Source: Chlorobium sp. (GTDB taxonomy: Bacteria; Bacteroidota; Chlorobiia; Chlorobiales; Chlorobiaceae). Taken from it: a stretch of 64,000 nt of DNA. Below the pieces are notes generated by a model. That model was not told the origin of the DNA and searched no databases. It worked only from the letters and a program-made list of their open reading frames with translations. Location of the stretch: NCBI GenBank assembly GCA_005843825.1, contig SZXX01000027.1:1-64000 (forward strand), read 5' to 3'. Shown piece after piece: positions 28,185 through 37,498 of the stretch. Position 1 is the stretch's first letter; every line of letters starts with the position of its first letter. The position numbers were made by a program, and so were the translations under genes.

Positions 28185-29018
28185 ATGATAAATCAACAAA
28201 TTGATGTTGCTTTAGGAAATAATTTACCAGAATCATCATGTTATGAGCGTAGTATTGTTGCGTTCTTAGATATTCTTGGGTTTAAGAACAAGGTTATGCA
28301 AAGTGAGAAAGATAACGGAGTTATCAAGATATTGGTGGACTCATTGAAGATATGTTCCGGGATTTCTACTGGAGGCAAAAAAGTCACCCAGGGAGAAGGT
28401 GTTGAAAGAAAAATCGATTTTCAAAGTCGATTTTTTTCAGATTCAGTAGTATTTTTTATAAAAGATTCCCCGGCCGATATTTCTCATTTATTTTTGGTGA
28501 TACGATATTTGCAAGATGAGTTATGGAAGAAAGGGTTATGTGTTAGAGGTGCAATTACTATCGGAAATATGTATTGGCCATTGAGAGAAAATGGAGAAAA
28601 AGATATTACATTAGGTAATGCTTTAATAGAGGCGCATGAGCTCGAGTCGACTTGTGCAATCTATCCTAGGATTGTATTGAGTGATAAAGCTTATGAGTAT
28701 ATTAGTGAATCAAATTGTGTTGCATATCCGTTCGGATTATTAGGGAAGTTAAAAGACTATATTTTAAAAGATGAAGCAGGGATTTATTATATGGATTTAC
28801 TTCATAAAAATATTAATCGTTCATCAGGAGAGTTTTTGGCAGAATATGAAGATGATTTTTCGATTAGATGGGAATTTGAAGACGCATCAAATCTCCCTAT
28901 AGTTATAGCACTAGTAGAAAAAATTGTTGATGATAATATTGCGAATAGCGGTCAATATATAAGGTATAAATATCAATGGCTCGAAAAATATACTAAGAAG
29001 TCAAAGAATAAAATCTAG
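28185..29018 (+). CDS. Class III nucleotidyl-cyclase-like protein
   Basis: SIVAFLDILGFKNKV ... RFFSDSVVFF ... VRGAITIG ... LGNALIEAHELES follows class III cyclase domain order with both metal-binding Asp positions. Confidence 0.7.
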   Translation: MINQQIDVALGNNLPESSCYERSIVAFLDILGFKNKVMQSEKDNGVIKILVDSLKICSGISTGGKKVTQGEGVERKIDFQSRFFSDSVVFFIKDSPADISHLFLVIRYLQDELWKKGLCVRGAITIGNMYWPLRENGEKDITLGNALIEAHELESTCAIYPRIVLSDKAYEYISESNCVAYPFGLLGKLKDYILKDEAGIYYMDLLHKNINRSSGEFLAEYEDDFSIRWEFEDASNLPIVIALVEKIVDDNIANSGQYIRYKYQWLEKYTKKSKNKI

Positions 29019-29067
29019 ATTAAATAGATTTATAATGTTGAGTTTTTCTAATTTATTTTAAAAAATT

Positions 29068-29871
29068 ATGGGTGTTAATATAGAAAAAGCTATAAAAGCG
29101 ATTAATGAGCGTATGAATAGTGCGAATCATTCATTCATGAATTCTTTTTACAATAAACAGCGCATCGATCCTGCTCTTGATTATGACGAAGATAAGGATA
29201 TAACTGAATATTATGCAGAGAGCGCTTTTGTGGCGGTGCTCATTTTACTCGAACATTTGAATCTTACAGAAACATATAAGAATGTATCGATATTATTTGA
29301 ATTAGCTAAGAAAAATGGATTTTCCGATAGTTCTATGGGGATTGATGACCCATATATAGACTCTATAGAAAAGTTAAGAATAATTGTTAATGGGATATCA
29401 AGTTTATATGGTTTAGACGATTCAGCCACTTCTGAGATGCATGACATAAAAGCGATCATTAAACAGGCGCTTTATGTAATTTGTGATATAGCCCTTTTCA
29501 AAACTCAACCAAAAAACGAGGCTGATGTACATGATCGAATAGAATCGATACTCAAATGCTATTTCTCCGATCTCAAAAGGAAACCTTCTCTAACAAAGCC
29601 AATCAAGAATTTTGAACCAGATTCTGGCATTCCTTCAACACAAACACTCATTGAATATAAGTTTGTAAATTCGAAAAAAGACGCAAAGCTCGTTGTTGAC
29701 CAGATTCTTGCTGATACAAATGGTTACAAATCATCCAAATGGAAAAACTTGCTTTTTGTTATATATGAAACACATAGAGTTCTTCCAGAAAAGGATTGGA
29801 AGGCACTTTTGCATGAATGCGAACTTAGAGATAATTACGATATAGTTGTTTTGCCTGGAGATGCAAGTTGA
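29068..29871 (+). CDS. Predicted PD-(D/E)XK nuclease (REase_AHJR-like C-terminal domain)
   Basis: C-term PDSGIPSTQTLIEYKFVNSKKDAKLVVDQILADTNGYKSSKWKNLLFVIYETHR contains D-x(n)-E-x-K; helical N-terminal half. Confidence 0.65.
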   Translation: MGVNIEKAIKAINERMNSANHSFMNSFYNKQRIDPALDYDEDKDITEYYAESAFVAVLILLEHLNLTETYKNVSILFELAKKNGFSDSSMGIDDPYIDSIEKLRIIVNGISSLYGLDDSATSEMHDIKAIIKQALYVICDIALFKTQPKNEADVHDRIESILKCYFSDLKRKPSLTKPIKNFEPDSGIPSTQTLIEYKFVNSKKDAKLVVDQILADTNGYKSSKWKNLLFVIYETHRVLPEKDWKALLHECELRDNYDIVVLPGDAS

Positions 29872-29960
29872 AAAATAATATGACTAACACTTGATAGTGG
29901 GTCTATATCATATTTTTAACACCACTAAGAATTATTAATAATCAGAAGTAAATAAGCTTA

Positions 29961-31751
29961 ATGCAGAAATACCAAGTCAACCAGTATAACATCGACAATA
30001 TTGTCAACTGGGTTAAATCGGGTTAAATTGCTATTCCTGAAATCCAGCGCCCATTTGTCTGGGATAGCACCAAAGTCAGGGACCTTATGGATAGCCTTTA
30101 CCAAGGTTACCCTGTAGGGTATATCATCTCTTGGAGAAACCCGGATGTCAGGCTTAAGGATGGAACGCTCTCAATGGGTAAGAAGGTATTGATTGATGGA
30201 CAACAACGCGTCACAGCCCTTACAACCGCTCTGGTTGGTCAGCCTGTTATAGATGACTCCTACAATAAAGTCATCATTAAAATTGCTTTTCATCCTATTG
30301 AAGAACGTTTTGAGGTACTTAACCCTGCAATTCAAAAAGACAAGGCGTGGGTTCATGATATCGCTGAAATCATCAAACCTGAGTTCTCTACCCTGCAGTT
30401 TGTAAGAACCTATCAGGACAAGAACCCGGAAGCCAGCGAAAGCGCCTTGGAACGTAATATTCAGCGCCTCAAGTCAATTGTGCAACGCCCTATAGGAATG
30501 ATCGAGCTGAACCATGATCTGGAAATCGAGACAGTCACCGAGATTTTCATACGCATCAATTCCAAGGGAGTTGTTCTCAGTCAAGCTGATTTTGCAATGT
30601 CCAAGATTGCAGCCAATGAAACCTATGGCGGCAATGTGTTGCGCAAAGCTATTGACTACTTCTGTCACATGGCGGTAAAGCCCGAATTTTATACACATAT
30701 CTCCGAAAACGACAAGGAGTTCGTCAAAACCGACTACTTCAGCAAAATGAAGTGGATTCGTGAAGAAAACGACGACCTCTATGATCCGGACTATAATGAT
30801 ATGCTTCGAGTAGCTTTTTGTTACAAATTTAAGCGGGGTAAACTCAGTGACCTCGTGAGTCTTCTTTCCGGTCGTAATTTTGAAACCCGCACCTACGAGG
30901 ATGCTATTGCTGAAGCCTCTTTTATGCGGCTCAGCGAAGCAGTGATAACCTTCATGAACGAGACACTTTTCAAGCGGTTCGTCATGATTATAAAATCTGC
31001 CGGATTTGTTGATTCGAAATTGATGCGTTCACAGAACGCTCTGAATTTCGCTTATGTCCTTTTTCTGCATCTGAAAGAAATCAGGATGGAAGATGCGTTG
31101 ATAGAGCGCTATGTCCGGAGATGGTTTGTCATGAGCATTCTTCTTGGTCGCTATTCCGGCTCCCCGGAATCTAAATTTGACAGCGACATCAGAGAGATCA
31201 ATGAATCAGGTATTGAGCGTGTCCTCCAAGATGTAGAAACTGCATACTTGAGCGATTCGTTTTGGGATTCAGGTTTGACCCAGCGTCTGACGACATCAGG
31301 CAGTAGCGCGCCCGCGCTTCATGTCTTTTGGGCTGCTCAGGCAAAGTTCAATGACAAAGGGTTCCTGTCGCGAGACATAAGTGTCAAGGAGATGATCGAA
31401 CATAGGGGGGATATTCATCACATTTTTCCTCGGCAGTATTTGAAGGAAAATGGTATTAGCCAGAGTCAGTATAATCAGGTGGCTAACTATGTCTATGTCC
31501 AGCAAGAGATTAATATTAGGGTAGGAAAACGCTCCCCGGCAGAATATATCGGACAAATCCGTGAGCAATGTCAAAGTGGTAAACTTGCTTTTGGCGGTAT
31601 CGATACTCTTCCAGAGTTCGAAGCAAATCTTGAGGCCAACTGCATCCCTGGTAACATCTATCAGATGACGTTAAAAGATTACGAGGATTTTCTCGGGGCT
31701 CGAAGAATGTTGATGGCTCAGAAAATCAAAAAATTTTATCAAGGACTGTAA
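29961..31751 (+). pseudogene. DUF262 (GmrSD-like) protein gene with one in-frame premature stop (TAA at 30024-30026)
   Basis: [61 protein letters not shown]...[11 protein letters not shown]...[12 protein letters not shown] 30087-31751 is only the in-frame remainder. Confidence 0.88.
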
Positions 31752-31940
31752 TGAATTTAACACAGCTTGCAGAGGCTCTACAAGCGAAGGAGTCTGTTGA
31801 TAAATCTGACTTTCAGTGAAAAGCTCGAATTCTTCAGTCAATCTGGCGAGAAGAGCAGGGGTTTTTTATGAATGTTGATACAACGAAAGAAAGGCTGCTG
31901 CAACTGGAAAAAAAGTTCATAAACGGATGGAGGTTGAGGG

Positions 31941-32080
31941 ATGAGCAATGATAGAAATCCACGGATTCCTCGGAAAAATGAGGCAACTATTGTCCCCTTA
32001 TCGGCTGCTGAATATCTTACCTTTGTTGCGGCCAGCGGCAATTCAGAGTCCATACATGGCTTATATGGACAGGCGCAGGT
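31941..32080 (+). pseudogene. Fragment resembling the N-terminus of a RhuM-type protein
   Basis: MSNDRNPRIPRKNEATIVPLSAAEYLTFVAASGNSESIHGLYGQ...; no continuing RhuM domain. Confidence 0.35.
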
Positions 32081-32143
32081 GCCCTGTATGGCTCTTTTTG
32101 TATTCTTGTTGTTATATTGACATCTAACCAACAATAGAGCGAA

Positions 32144-33295
32144 ATGAGCAGCACTTTGAACAACATTGAATTCCTTAGCCCCCGGCTCGTTGGTGAACGA
32201 TTTTCGGGACATGCCATTCCTCTTGAAGTTCTTCGTGATTTGGCTGTACTGGAAGAGATGGTCGTTGAAACTGCCAAATGGGAGTACATGCATGAACACC
32301 CTGACAGAAAACGCATTCCTCGTGGTTTTACGAATGGGGTTTCGCTTAAGCTGACAGGAATTGAAGAGGGCAGTGCTATCCCAAGAATAGCCTTGTTCTT
32401 TACACTTACAGGAACAAGTATGGCTCTTTTTCCTTCTGACAATGCACATTACTTCAACAAAGCAAAAGATTCGATAGTTAAAGCTGTTAATGCTGCTGAA
32501 CAAAACCGGGATATCAAGGAGTATCTGCCTGAAAATCTTCTTTGCTATTTTGATCGGATAGGCAGAAGTCTTAGAGATGGTGAGTCTCTTGAGTTAAATC
32601 CTGCTGATGAAAATCAACCGGCGCGACTTAACAAAGGAACGCGCAGAAAATTACTGCTTGCCTCCTCCAACGTATTGGAGCTTACCGAGGAGATTACGCT
32701 GAGAGGATCAATACCTGCTGCTGATCAGGCGAAAATGACGTTTGATTTGCACGTTATCAGTGGGCCTACAGTAAGTGCGCCTATTTCACCGCAACATTGT
32801 GAGATCGTGAAAGAGGCATTCATGCGTTATGGTAATGGAGGTATAGTCATGCTGCAGGGAATAGGAAGGTTTAATCGCAATAATCGACTTCAAAGCATCG
32901 ATTCTGTCGATCACATCAGCTTGCTGGAGAATAACGATGTTTTGGTTCAGTTGGATGAACTTCGTTCTCTGGAAAATGGCTGGCTTGACGGTGAAGGTAT
33001 TGCTCCATGTAAAGAAGGCTTGGACTGGCTTGCAGGATATTTTGAAGCTTGTTATCCTGAAGATTTGCCTGTGCCGCGCATTTATCCGACACCGGAAGGG
33101 GGTGTGCAAATTGAATGGGCCTTGAATGCTTATGAAATATCCCTTGCTGTCAATTTAAATAACCACAGGGGAGACTTTCATGCTTTGAATATGAGAAATG
33201 ATGATGAAATCATAAAATCTTTTGATTTTAACAAACCTGATGATTGTGTCTTGCTTAATCAGGAAATCAAGGCTATATCGGAGGCCGAAGTATGA
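32144..33295 (+). CDS. Hypothetical protein, first gene of overlapping pair
   Basis: 383-aa ORF MSSTLNNIEFLSPRLVGERFSGHAIPLEVLRDLAVLEEMVVETAKW...; ATGA overlap with next gene. Confidence 0.8.
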   Translation: MSSTLNNIEFLSPRLVGERFSGHAIPLEVLRDLAVLEEMVVETAKWEYMHEHPDRKRIPRGFTNGVSLKLTGIEEGSAIPRIALFFTLTGTSMALFPSDNAHYFNKAKDSIVKAVNAAEQNRDIKEYLPENLLCYFDRIGRSLRDGESLELNPADENQPARLNKGTRRKLLLASSNVLELTEEITLRGSIPAADQAKMTFDLHVISGPTVSAPISPQHCEIVKEAFMRYGNGGIVMLQGIGRFNRNNRLQSIDSVDHISLLENNDVLVQLDELRSLENGWLDGEGIAPCKEGLDWLAGYFEACYPEDLPVPRIYPTPEGGVQIEWALNAYEISLAVNLNNHRGDFHALNMRNDDEIIKSFDFNKPDDCVLLNQEIKAISEAEV

Positions 33296-33660
33296 ATGAT
33301 AGTAGTTTGATGCTTCGCCAAATTCACCCAAGTTTTATTAAACAAGGCCAGATAACCTCCCAGGCATTTCGCCCAACAACCAAGGATAATTCAAAACTTT
33401 CCGTCTATGACCATGACATGATTTCCGCAGAGAAGGCTTACGAACACTATACTAAAAAGCTGGTAAAAAGCTCAGCTGGTGTTATGGCTGTCAGTGTCAA
33501 AGAATGTAATGAGTTAAGCCTACCTGTTTTATCTGATCCAGAGCCGTTTCCTGAACATGCTCTTATCGATTTTTCTAAGTATTCATATCCTCAATCTGAA
33601 AAATTAGCTAAAAAGTTGCGGCAAAAGGCTGTAGAGCGTGACTGGTTATACGTCTTGTAA
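33292..33660 (+). CDS. Hypothetical protein, second gene of overlapping pair
   Basis: 122-aa ORF MNDSSLMLRQIHPSFIKQGQITSQAFRPTTKDNSKLSVYDHDMISAEKAYEHYTKKL...LPVLSDPEPFPEHALIDFS. Confidence 0.8.
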   Translation: MNDSSLMLRQIHPSFIKQGQITSQAFRPTTKDNSKLSVYDHDMISAEKAYEHYTKKLVKSSAGVMAVSVKECNELSLPVLSDPEPFPEHALIDFSKYSYPQSEKLAKKLRQKAVERDWLYVL

Positions 33661-33782
33661 AAACCGTGTTGATTCGTGGTAACAAATATGCAATGCAGCG
33701 GAAGTTGGCGGATGAAAAGGATACCCCGCAAGTCTTGGCAATACTCCAAGCATCTGCATGAGCAGAGAAATCGAGGGAAGAG

Positions 33783-33968
33783 TTGCAGGCGGTAGCGGCA
33801 ATCAAGGACCGTGAGCACTTCCGTAAACAATATCTTGAACCACTCCTATCAGCGGGATTACTTGAGCGATCCATTCCTGATAAACCCCAAAGCTCGAAAC
33901 AGCGATACATAACAACGCCAGCCGGTTTATCTATGATTGAAATATCTGATAAGGAGTCCCTGTCATGA
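33783..33968 (+). pseudogene. C-terminal winged-helix fragment of a Fic/ATP-binding (divergent AlbA-type) protein
   Basis: KDREHFRKQYLEPLLSAGLLERSIPDKPQSSKQRYITTPAG without the rest of a gene. Confidence 0.45.
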
Positions 33969-34182
33969 TCCCAACAATCAAGAACAATAAAAACGATATG
34001 GGCAAATGCGACGCTCCACACTGAATCCCTCTTTTGATGAAAAACCTATGCCGGACATCAACCCTGACCCACTGGATGATCGGGTTGCGCCCATGGGTTA
34101 TTTGCAGGGTTACGTTTTTGTAGTGAACGTGTACCAGCTTATTTCTTGAATGAGGTGGGTGGAAGAAAGGAGATTCGTAAAA

Positions 34183-34254
34183 AGAAGAAGAAAAAATTGC
34201 AGGAAGTACATTAAAACCGCAAGGCTCGGTGCATACCTTGATGCATCGAGCCTC
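34183..34254. repeat. Left copy of ~72-bp direct repeat (IS target duplication), contains hairpin
   Basis: agaagaagaaaaaattgcaggaagtacattaaaaccgcaaggctcggtgcataccttgatgcatcgagcctc identical to 36171-36242. Confidence 0.92.
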
Positions 34255-36170
34255 CCGACTTCATACATAAAACCCTGCAGGGCTAGCAATAGCGGGGGTG
34301 TGTCTCAAAAATTAGGCACTACATTGCTGTAATTACCAATAAATATTACTTCAGTAAAAAGGGAATGGCGCTGACTTTTTCTCCCATGACCTGATAGATC
34401 TTCTGGGCATGCAGCGTTGGTTTAGAGGGGATGGCGTATCGATGGCTGCTTGTCTTATGGATGAGAATACTTTGCTGCACATGCACCAGCTCGTTGCGGA
34501 TGATCTCTGGGGACAATGGCTGGTATTGCAATTTTACCCGGTAGGATAAATGCCTGATGCAAACCAGCGACATAAAGCATATCGCTATATGCGCCTGAAT
34601 ACGTTTTGGAGTCCAATGATAGATTGGCCGTACTTGCAAGTCATGTTTCGTTAATCGGAATGATTCTTCGACCTGCCACAACCCCTTGTAATGCTCAAAC
34701 GCTGTTTTCGCTGGCATCTCTTTACTATTAGTAATCACCCCATGCAGGCCGTCCCATTGCTCAGCAAGTTTGATTTTTTCTTCATCAATCGTGACCTGTT
34801 GCTGATTTTCTATCTTGAGATACTTTCGGTAGCCGAAGTTACTGATAAACGATTCAGGACTTTTTGATGCCTTGACTTTTTTCTGCAGTTTGGCAAGAGT
34901 TCTTTCCCGGTCATGAGCATCTTTTATGGCTCGCTTTTGTGAATAATTAACCAACAGGCGCCTATTTCCCGGTAGTGCGATCTCTTTATAGAGCATCTGC
35001 TCACCCTGCAGATAACTTGCCTTGTCAAGAATCTCTTTTTTGATGCTTTCAGGCTGATTCTTCAGTCGTGCAGCCACGATATACTGTTTGTCACTTGCTT
35101 CAATCCAATCAAGATTTGCTTTTGAAAGCAACCCGCTATCAGCCACAAAAATAATCTGGTCAACCTCCGTCCTGCGTTGCAAATGCGCAACGGCATCTTT
35201 GAGTGTATCTCCCTCAAATGTTGCTCCGTTGTAGAGTCGATAGCCAAGCGGCAACCCATCTTTGGTCACCATCAACGCCAGCAAGACCTGGCTTTGATTA
35301 AACTTCATATCCTTGCTGTATCCTTTATCACGCAGGTCATCCTCTGCCACCGTCTCAAAATAGAGCGTCGTGCAATCGTAAAAGACAACATTGATTTTCT
35401 CGGCGAACAATCCAGTAACAGCATCCCATGCCTTCCGCTGAAGGAGCGCAAGGCTCTCGTCATCAATATAATCCAACGTCCGGTATACCGCATTTAAATC
35501 AAGCTTGATACCAAAATCACGCTCCAAATCAATCACACTCTGGCGTTTACTTGCAGGATTGGCAATGCGGGCCATCACCAGGTGCTTGATAGTTTTTGCT
35601 GCCTGCACTCGGCGTACAGGATCACCGACCACCCGATCAAAGCCAAGTTCGTCAAAGAGCTTCCCATACACTTCATGAATACCAACGACAACACGACTCT
35701 CCTCACGAAGTTGCCGAAGATCAACCTTCAAGGGTTCATCAGTCAGCAGATCAGCCTTTTTACGCCCATCGATGACCATGCGAGCAAGTTCATCAGGACG
35801 GAACAATGAAGGAGACGATTGTGTTTCAAGACCAGCCTTGATGAATTCAGCAAGTTCTTTCATGTGTACCAGCTCCTCATCATTGAGAGCAATGCCGACA
35901 TGACGGATAATGCGCTGAATGACCTTATCGCCAACGCGTTCACTGGCAACAATCTGAACCGATTGTCGTGGTGAATTCGGAGTGCTTTTAACACGGACGA
36001 ACATACTCGAGAAAAGATAGGTGAGGAAATCTGATAGAGGAAAAATACAAAAAAGCAGAATAAATCCAAGAAAAATAACTCACTAGGCACTACAAAGGCA
36101 AAAACAAAATCACCCCTTGATTTTATTGACTCTCCGAGCATTCAGGACTCCGTTATGTATGAAGTCAGGA
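34255..36170 (-). mobile_element. IS1634-type insertion sequence
   Basis: Terminal inverted repeats c(c/t)gacttcatacataa at 34254-34270 and 36153-36169; flanked by 72-bp direct repeats; encodes transposase. Confidence 0.88.
34346..36004 (-). CDS. IS1634 family transposase
   Basis: ARIANPASKRQSVIDLERDFGI, VFYDCTTLYFE, FVADSGLLSKANLDWIEASDKQYIVAARLKN, YKGLWQVEESFRLTKHDLQVRPIYHWTPKRIQAHI. Confidence 0.95.
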   Translation of the reverse strand: MFVRVKSTPNSPRQSVQIVASERVGDKVIQRIIRHVGIALNDEELVHMKELAEFIKAGLETQSSPSLFRPDELARMVIDGRKKADLLTDEPLKVDLRQLREESRVVVGIHEVYGKLFDELGFDRVVGDPVRRVQAAKTIKHLVMARIANPASKRQSVIDLERDFGIKLDLNAVYRTLDYIDDESLALLQRKAWDAVTGLFAEKINVVFYDCTTLYFETVAEDDLRDKGYSKDMKFNQSQVLLALMVTKDGLPLGYRLYNGATFEGDTLKDAVAHLQRRTEVDQIIFVADSGLLSKANLDWIEASDKQYIVAARLKNQPESIKKEILDKASYLQGEQMLYKEIALPGNRRLLVNYSQKRAIKDAHDRERTLAKLQKKVKASKSPESFISNFGYRKYLKIENQQQVTIDEEKIKLAEQWDGLHGVITNSKEMPAKTAFEHYKGLWQVEESFRLTKHDLQVRPIYHWTPKRIQAHIAICFMSLVCIRHLSYRVKLQYQPLSPEIIRNELVHVQQSILIHKTSSHRYAIPSKPTLHAQKIYQVMGEKVSAIPFLLK

Positions 36171-36242
36171 AGAAGAAGAAAAAATTGCAGGAAGTACATT
36201 AAAACCGCAAGGCTCGGTGCATACCTTGATGCATCGAGCCTC
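36171..36242. repeat. Right copy of ~72-bp direct repeat (IS target duplication)
   Basis: Identical to 34183-34254. Confidence 0.92.
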
Positions 36243-36424
36243 GAAACTCCTTTCTCCTAATATGGTAGAATGAGGGAGAACAATTTAGTGAATTTTATAA
36301 GATATTCAATAATATTTCATATTGCCTTTTATTCTGCTCTTGTTACATCATAAAGCTACCCTCGGTCATATCTCTTGCTCTTGAAGCGCTACCCTCTGAA
36401 AGGTTCAAAAAGCAAAAAGGATGC

Positions 36425-36793
36425 TTGTTTTTTGACTTTCGCCAGAGAGAATGTTTGCGGAGGAGGAGTTGGTCTCCGGAGTCTGGTGACTGGCCTATCG
36501 AGTTCAATGCGGATTCAGTTATTCGACATTTTCGAATAACTGCTGCAGATACATTTTTTACCGATAATGAGCTTGAACCAGAGGCAACTGTTAAGCAATA
36601 CTTAATAGTTCAAACTGAGGGCAGTCGGGAAGTTCGGCGTGAAGTGGAACACTATAATCTTCAGCCAATCATCGCCGTCGGCTTCAAAATCGTGCGTTGT
36701 AGTCACAAAGTCAAGGAAAGACTGAGCAAATCCGTAAGTGAAAAAATATCTCCGAGTTTACTACACTTGAAAAGGAATTGCTTGTCCCGATAA
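36425..36793 (+). pseudogene. RhuM-family fragment
   Basis: SVIRHFRITAADTFFTDNELEPEATVKQYLIVQTEGSREVRREVEHYNLQPIIAVGFKIV matches the internal RhuM pattern; lacks ends. Confidence 0.6.
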
Positions 36794-37009
36794 CGATAAA
36801 ACATCGGTCTCATAAAACGGTCGTTTGATGAAACTCTGAAAAGAGGCGCTAACTCCCCCTGTTTTTTGGCCTTTTTTGTCTTATAAAACCATGTCGTATT
36901 AAATATGTGATTTGATGTGACACTTAAAGGCAGCTATAAATGAGGAGGTAGCCCTTACTTTTTGTTTCTTTCTAGGGAAATTGTTATTTAGTACACCATA
37001 ATTGTTCTT

Positions 37010-37232
37010 TTGTTGTAGCTGGTGCCGGCTTAAAAGCCGGAGAATAGGGAATTACGTGAGAATCGTAAACTGTACCCGCAACTGTACAACGGTAACCGCA
37101 AAGCTGAGGCATGGCCACATGCATAGTTATTTCGCGGTTGTTTCAGGTCACTGCACTGTTTTCCACTCAGGAAAACTGCGGGAAGGCCCGGAACAGATGT
37201 AAGCCGTTATAGTCAGGAGACCTGCCAGTTAT
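37010..37232 (+). promoter_or_regulatory. Cobalamin riboswitch
   Basis: ggtgccggcttaaaagccggagaatagggaa...gagaatcgtaaactgtacccgcaactgt...gggaaggcccg...gtaagccgttatagtcaggagacctgcc; upstream of TonB receptor. Confidence 0.95.
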
Positions 37233-37498
37233 TTTTGCATTACAAGATCGGACTACGGGATATAGTCGGGGCAAAGCTGTACTTCTTTTGCATTGCTTTC
37301 TGCTTGATCTTTTTGCAAGGTATTTGTTTTGATTATTCAGAGCACATAAGCCATCAGGCTTTTGCATGTCTATTCTGTTTCCAAAACAGCCTTTTGTGAA
37401 AAGTCGTCGGGCAATGTTTCATGCCGTTACACGCCGCCTTTAGCTTACCCCTGTCAGTTGATGTATTTCTAAAACTGAAAACAGGTTAAAAAACAAAA

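Noticed and set aside
31838-32503. 221-aa minus-strand ORF overlapping the start of 32144-33295
   Set aside because: Opposes an ORF with better coding character and translational coupling to its partner; Cys/Ser/Phe-rich translation typical of antisense.
37010-37232. Considered a structured novel RNA
   Set aside because: Matches the cobalamin riboswitch consensus and context; not novel.
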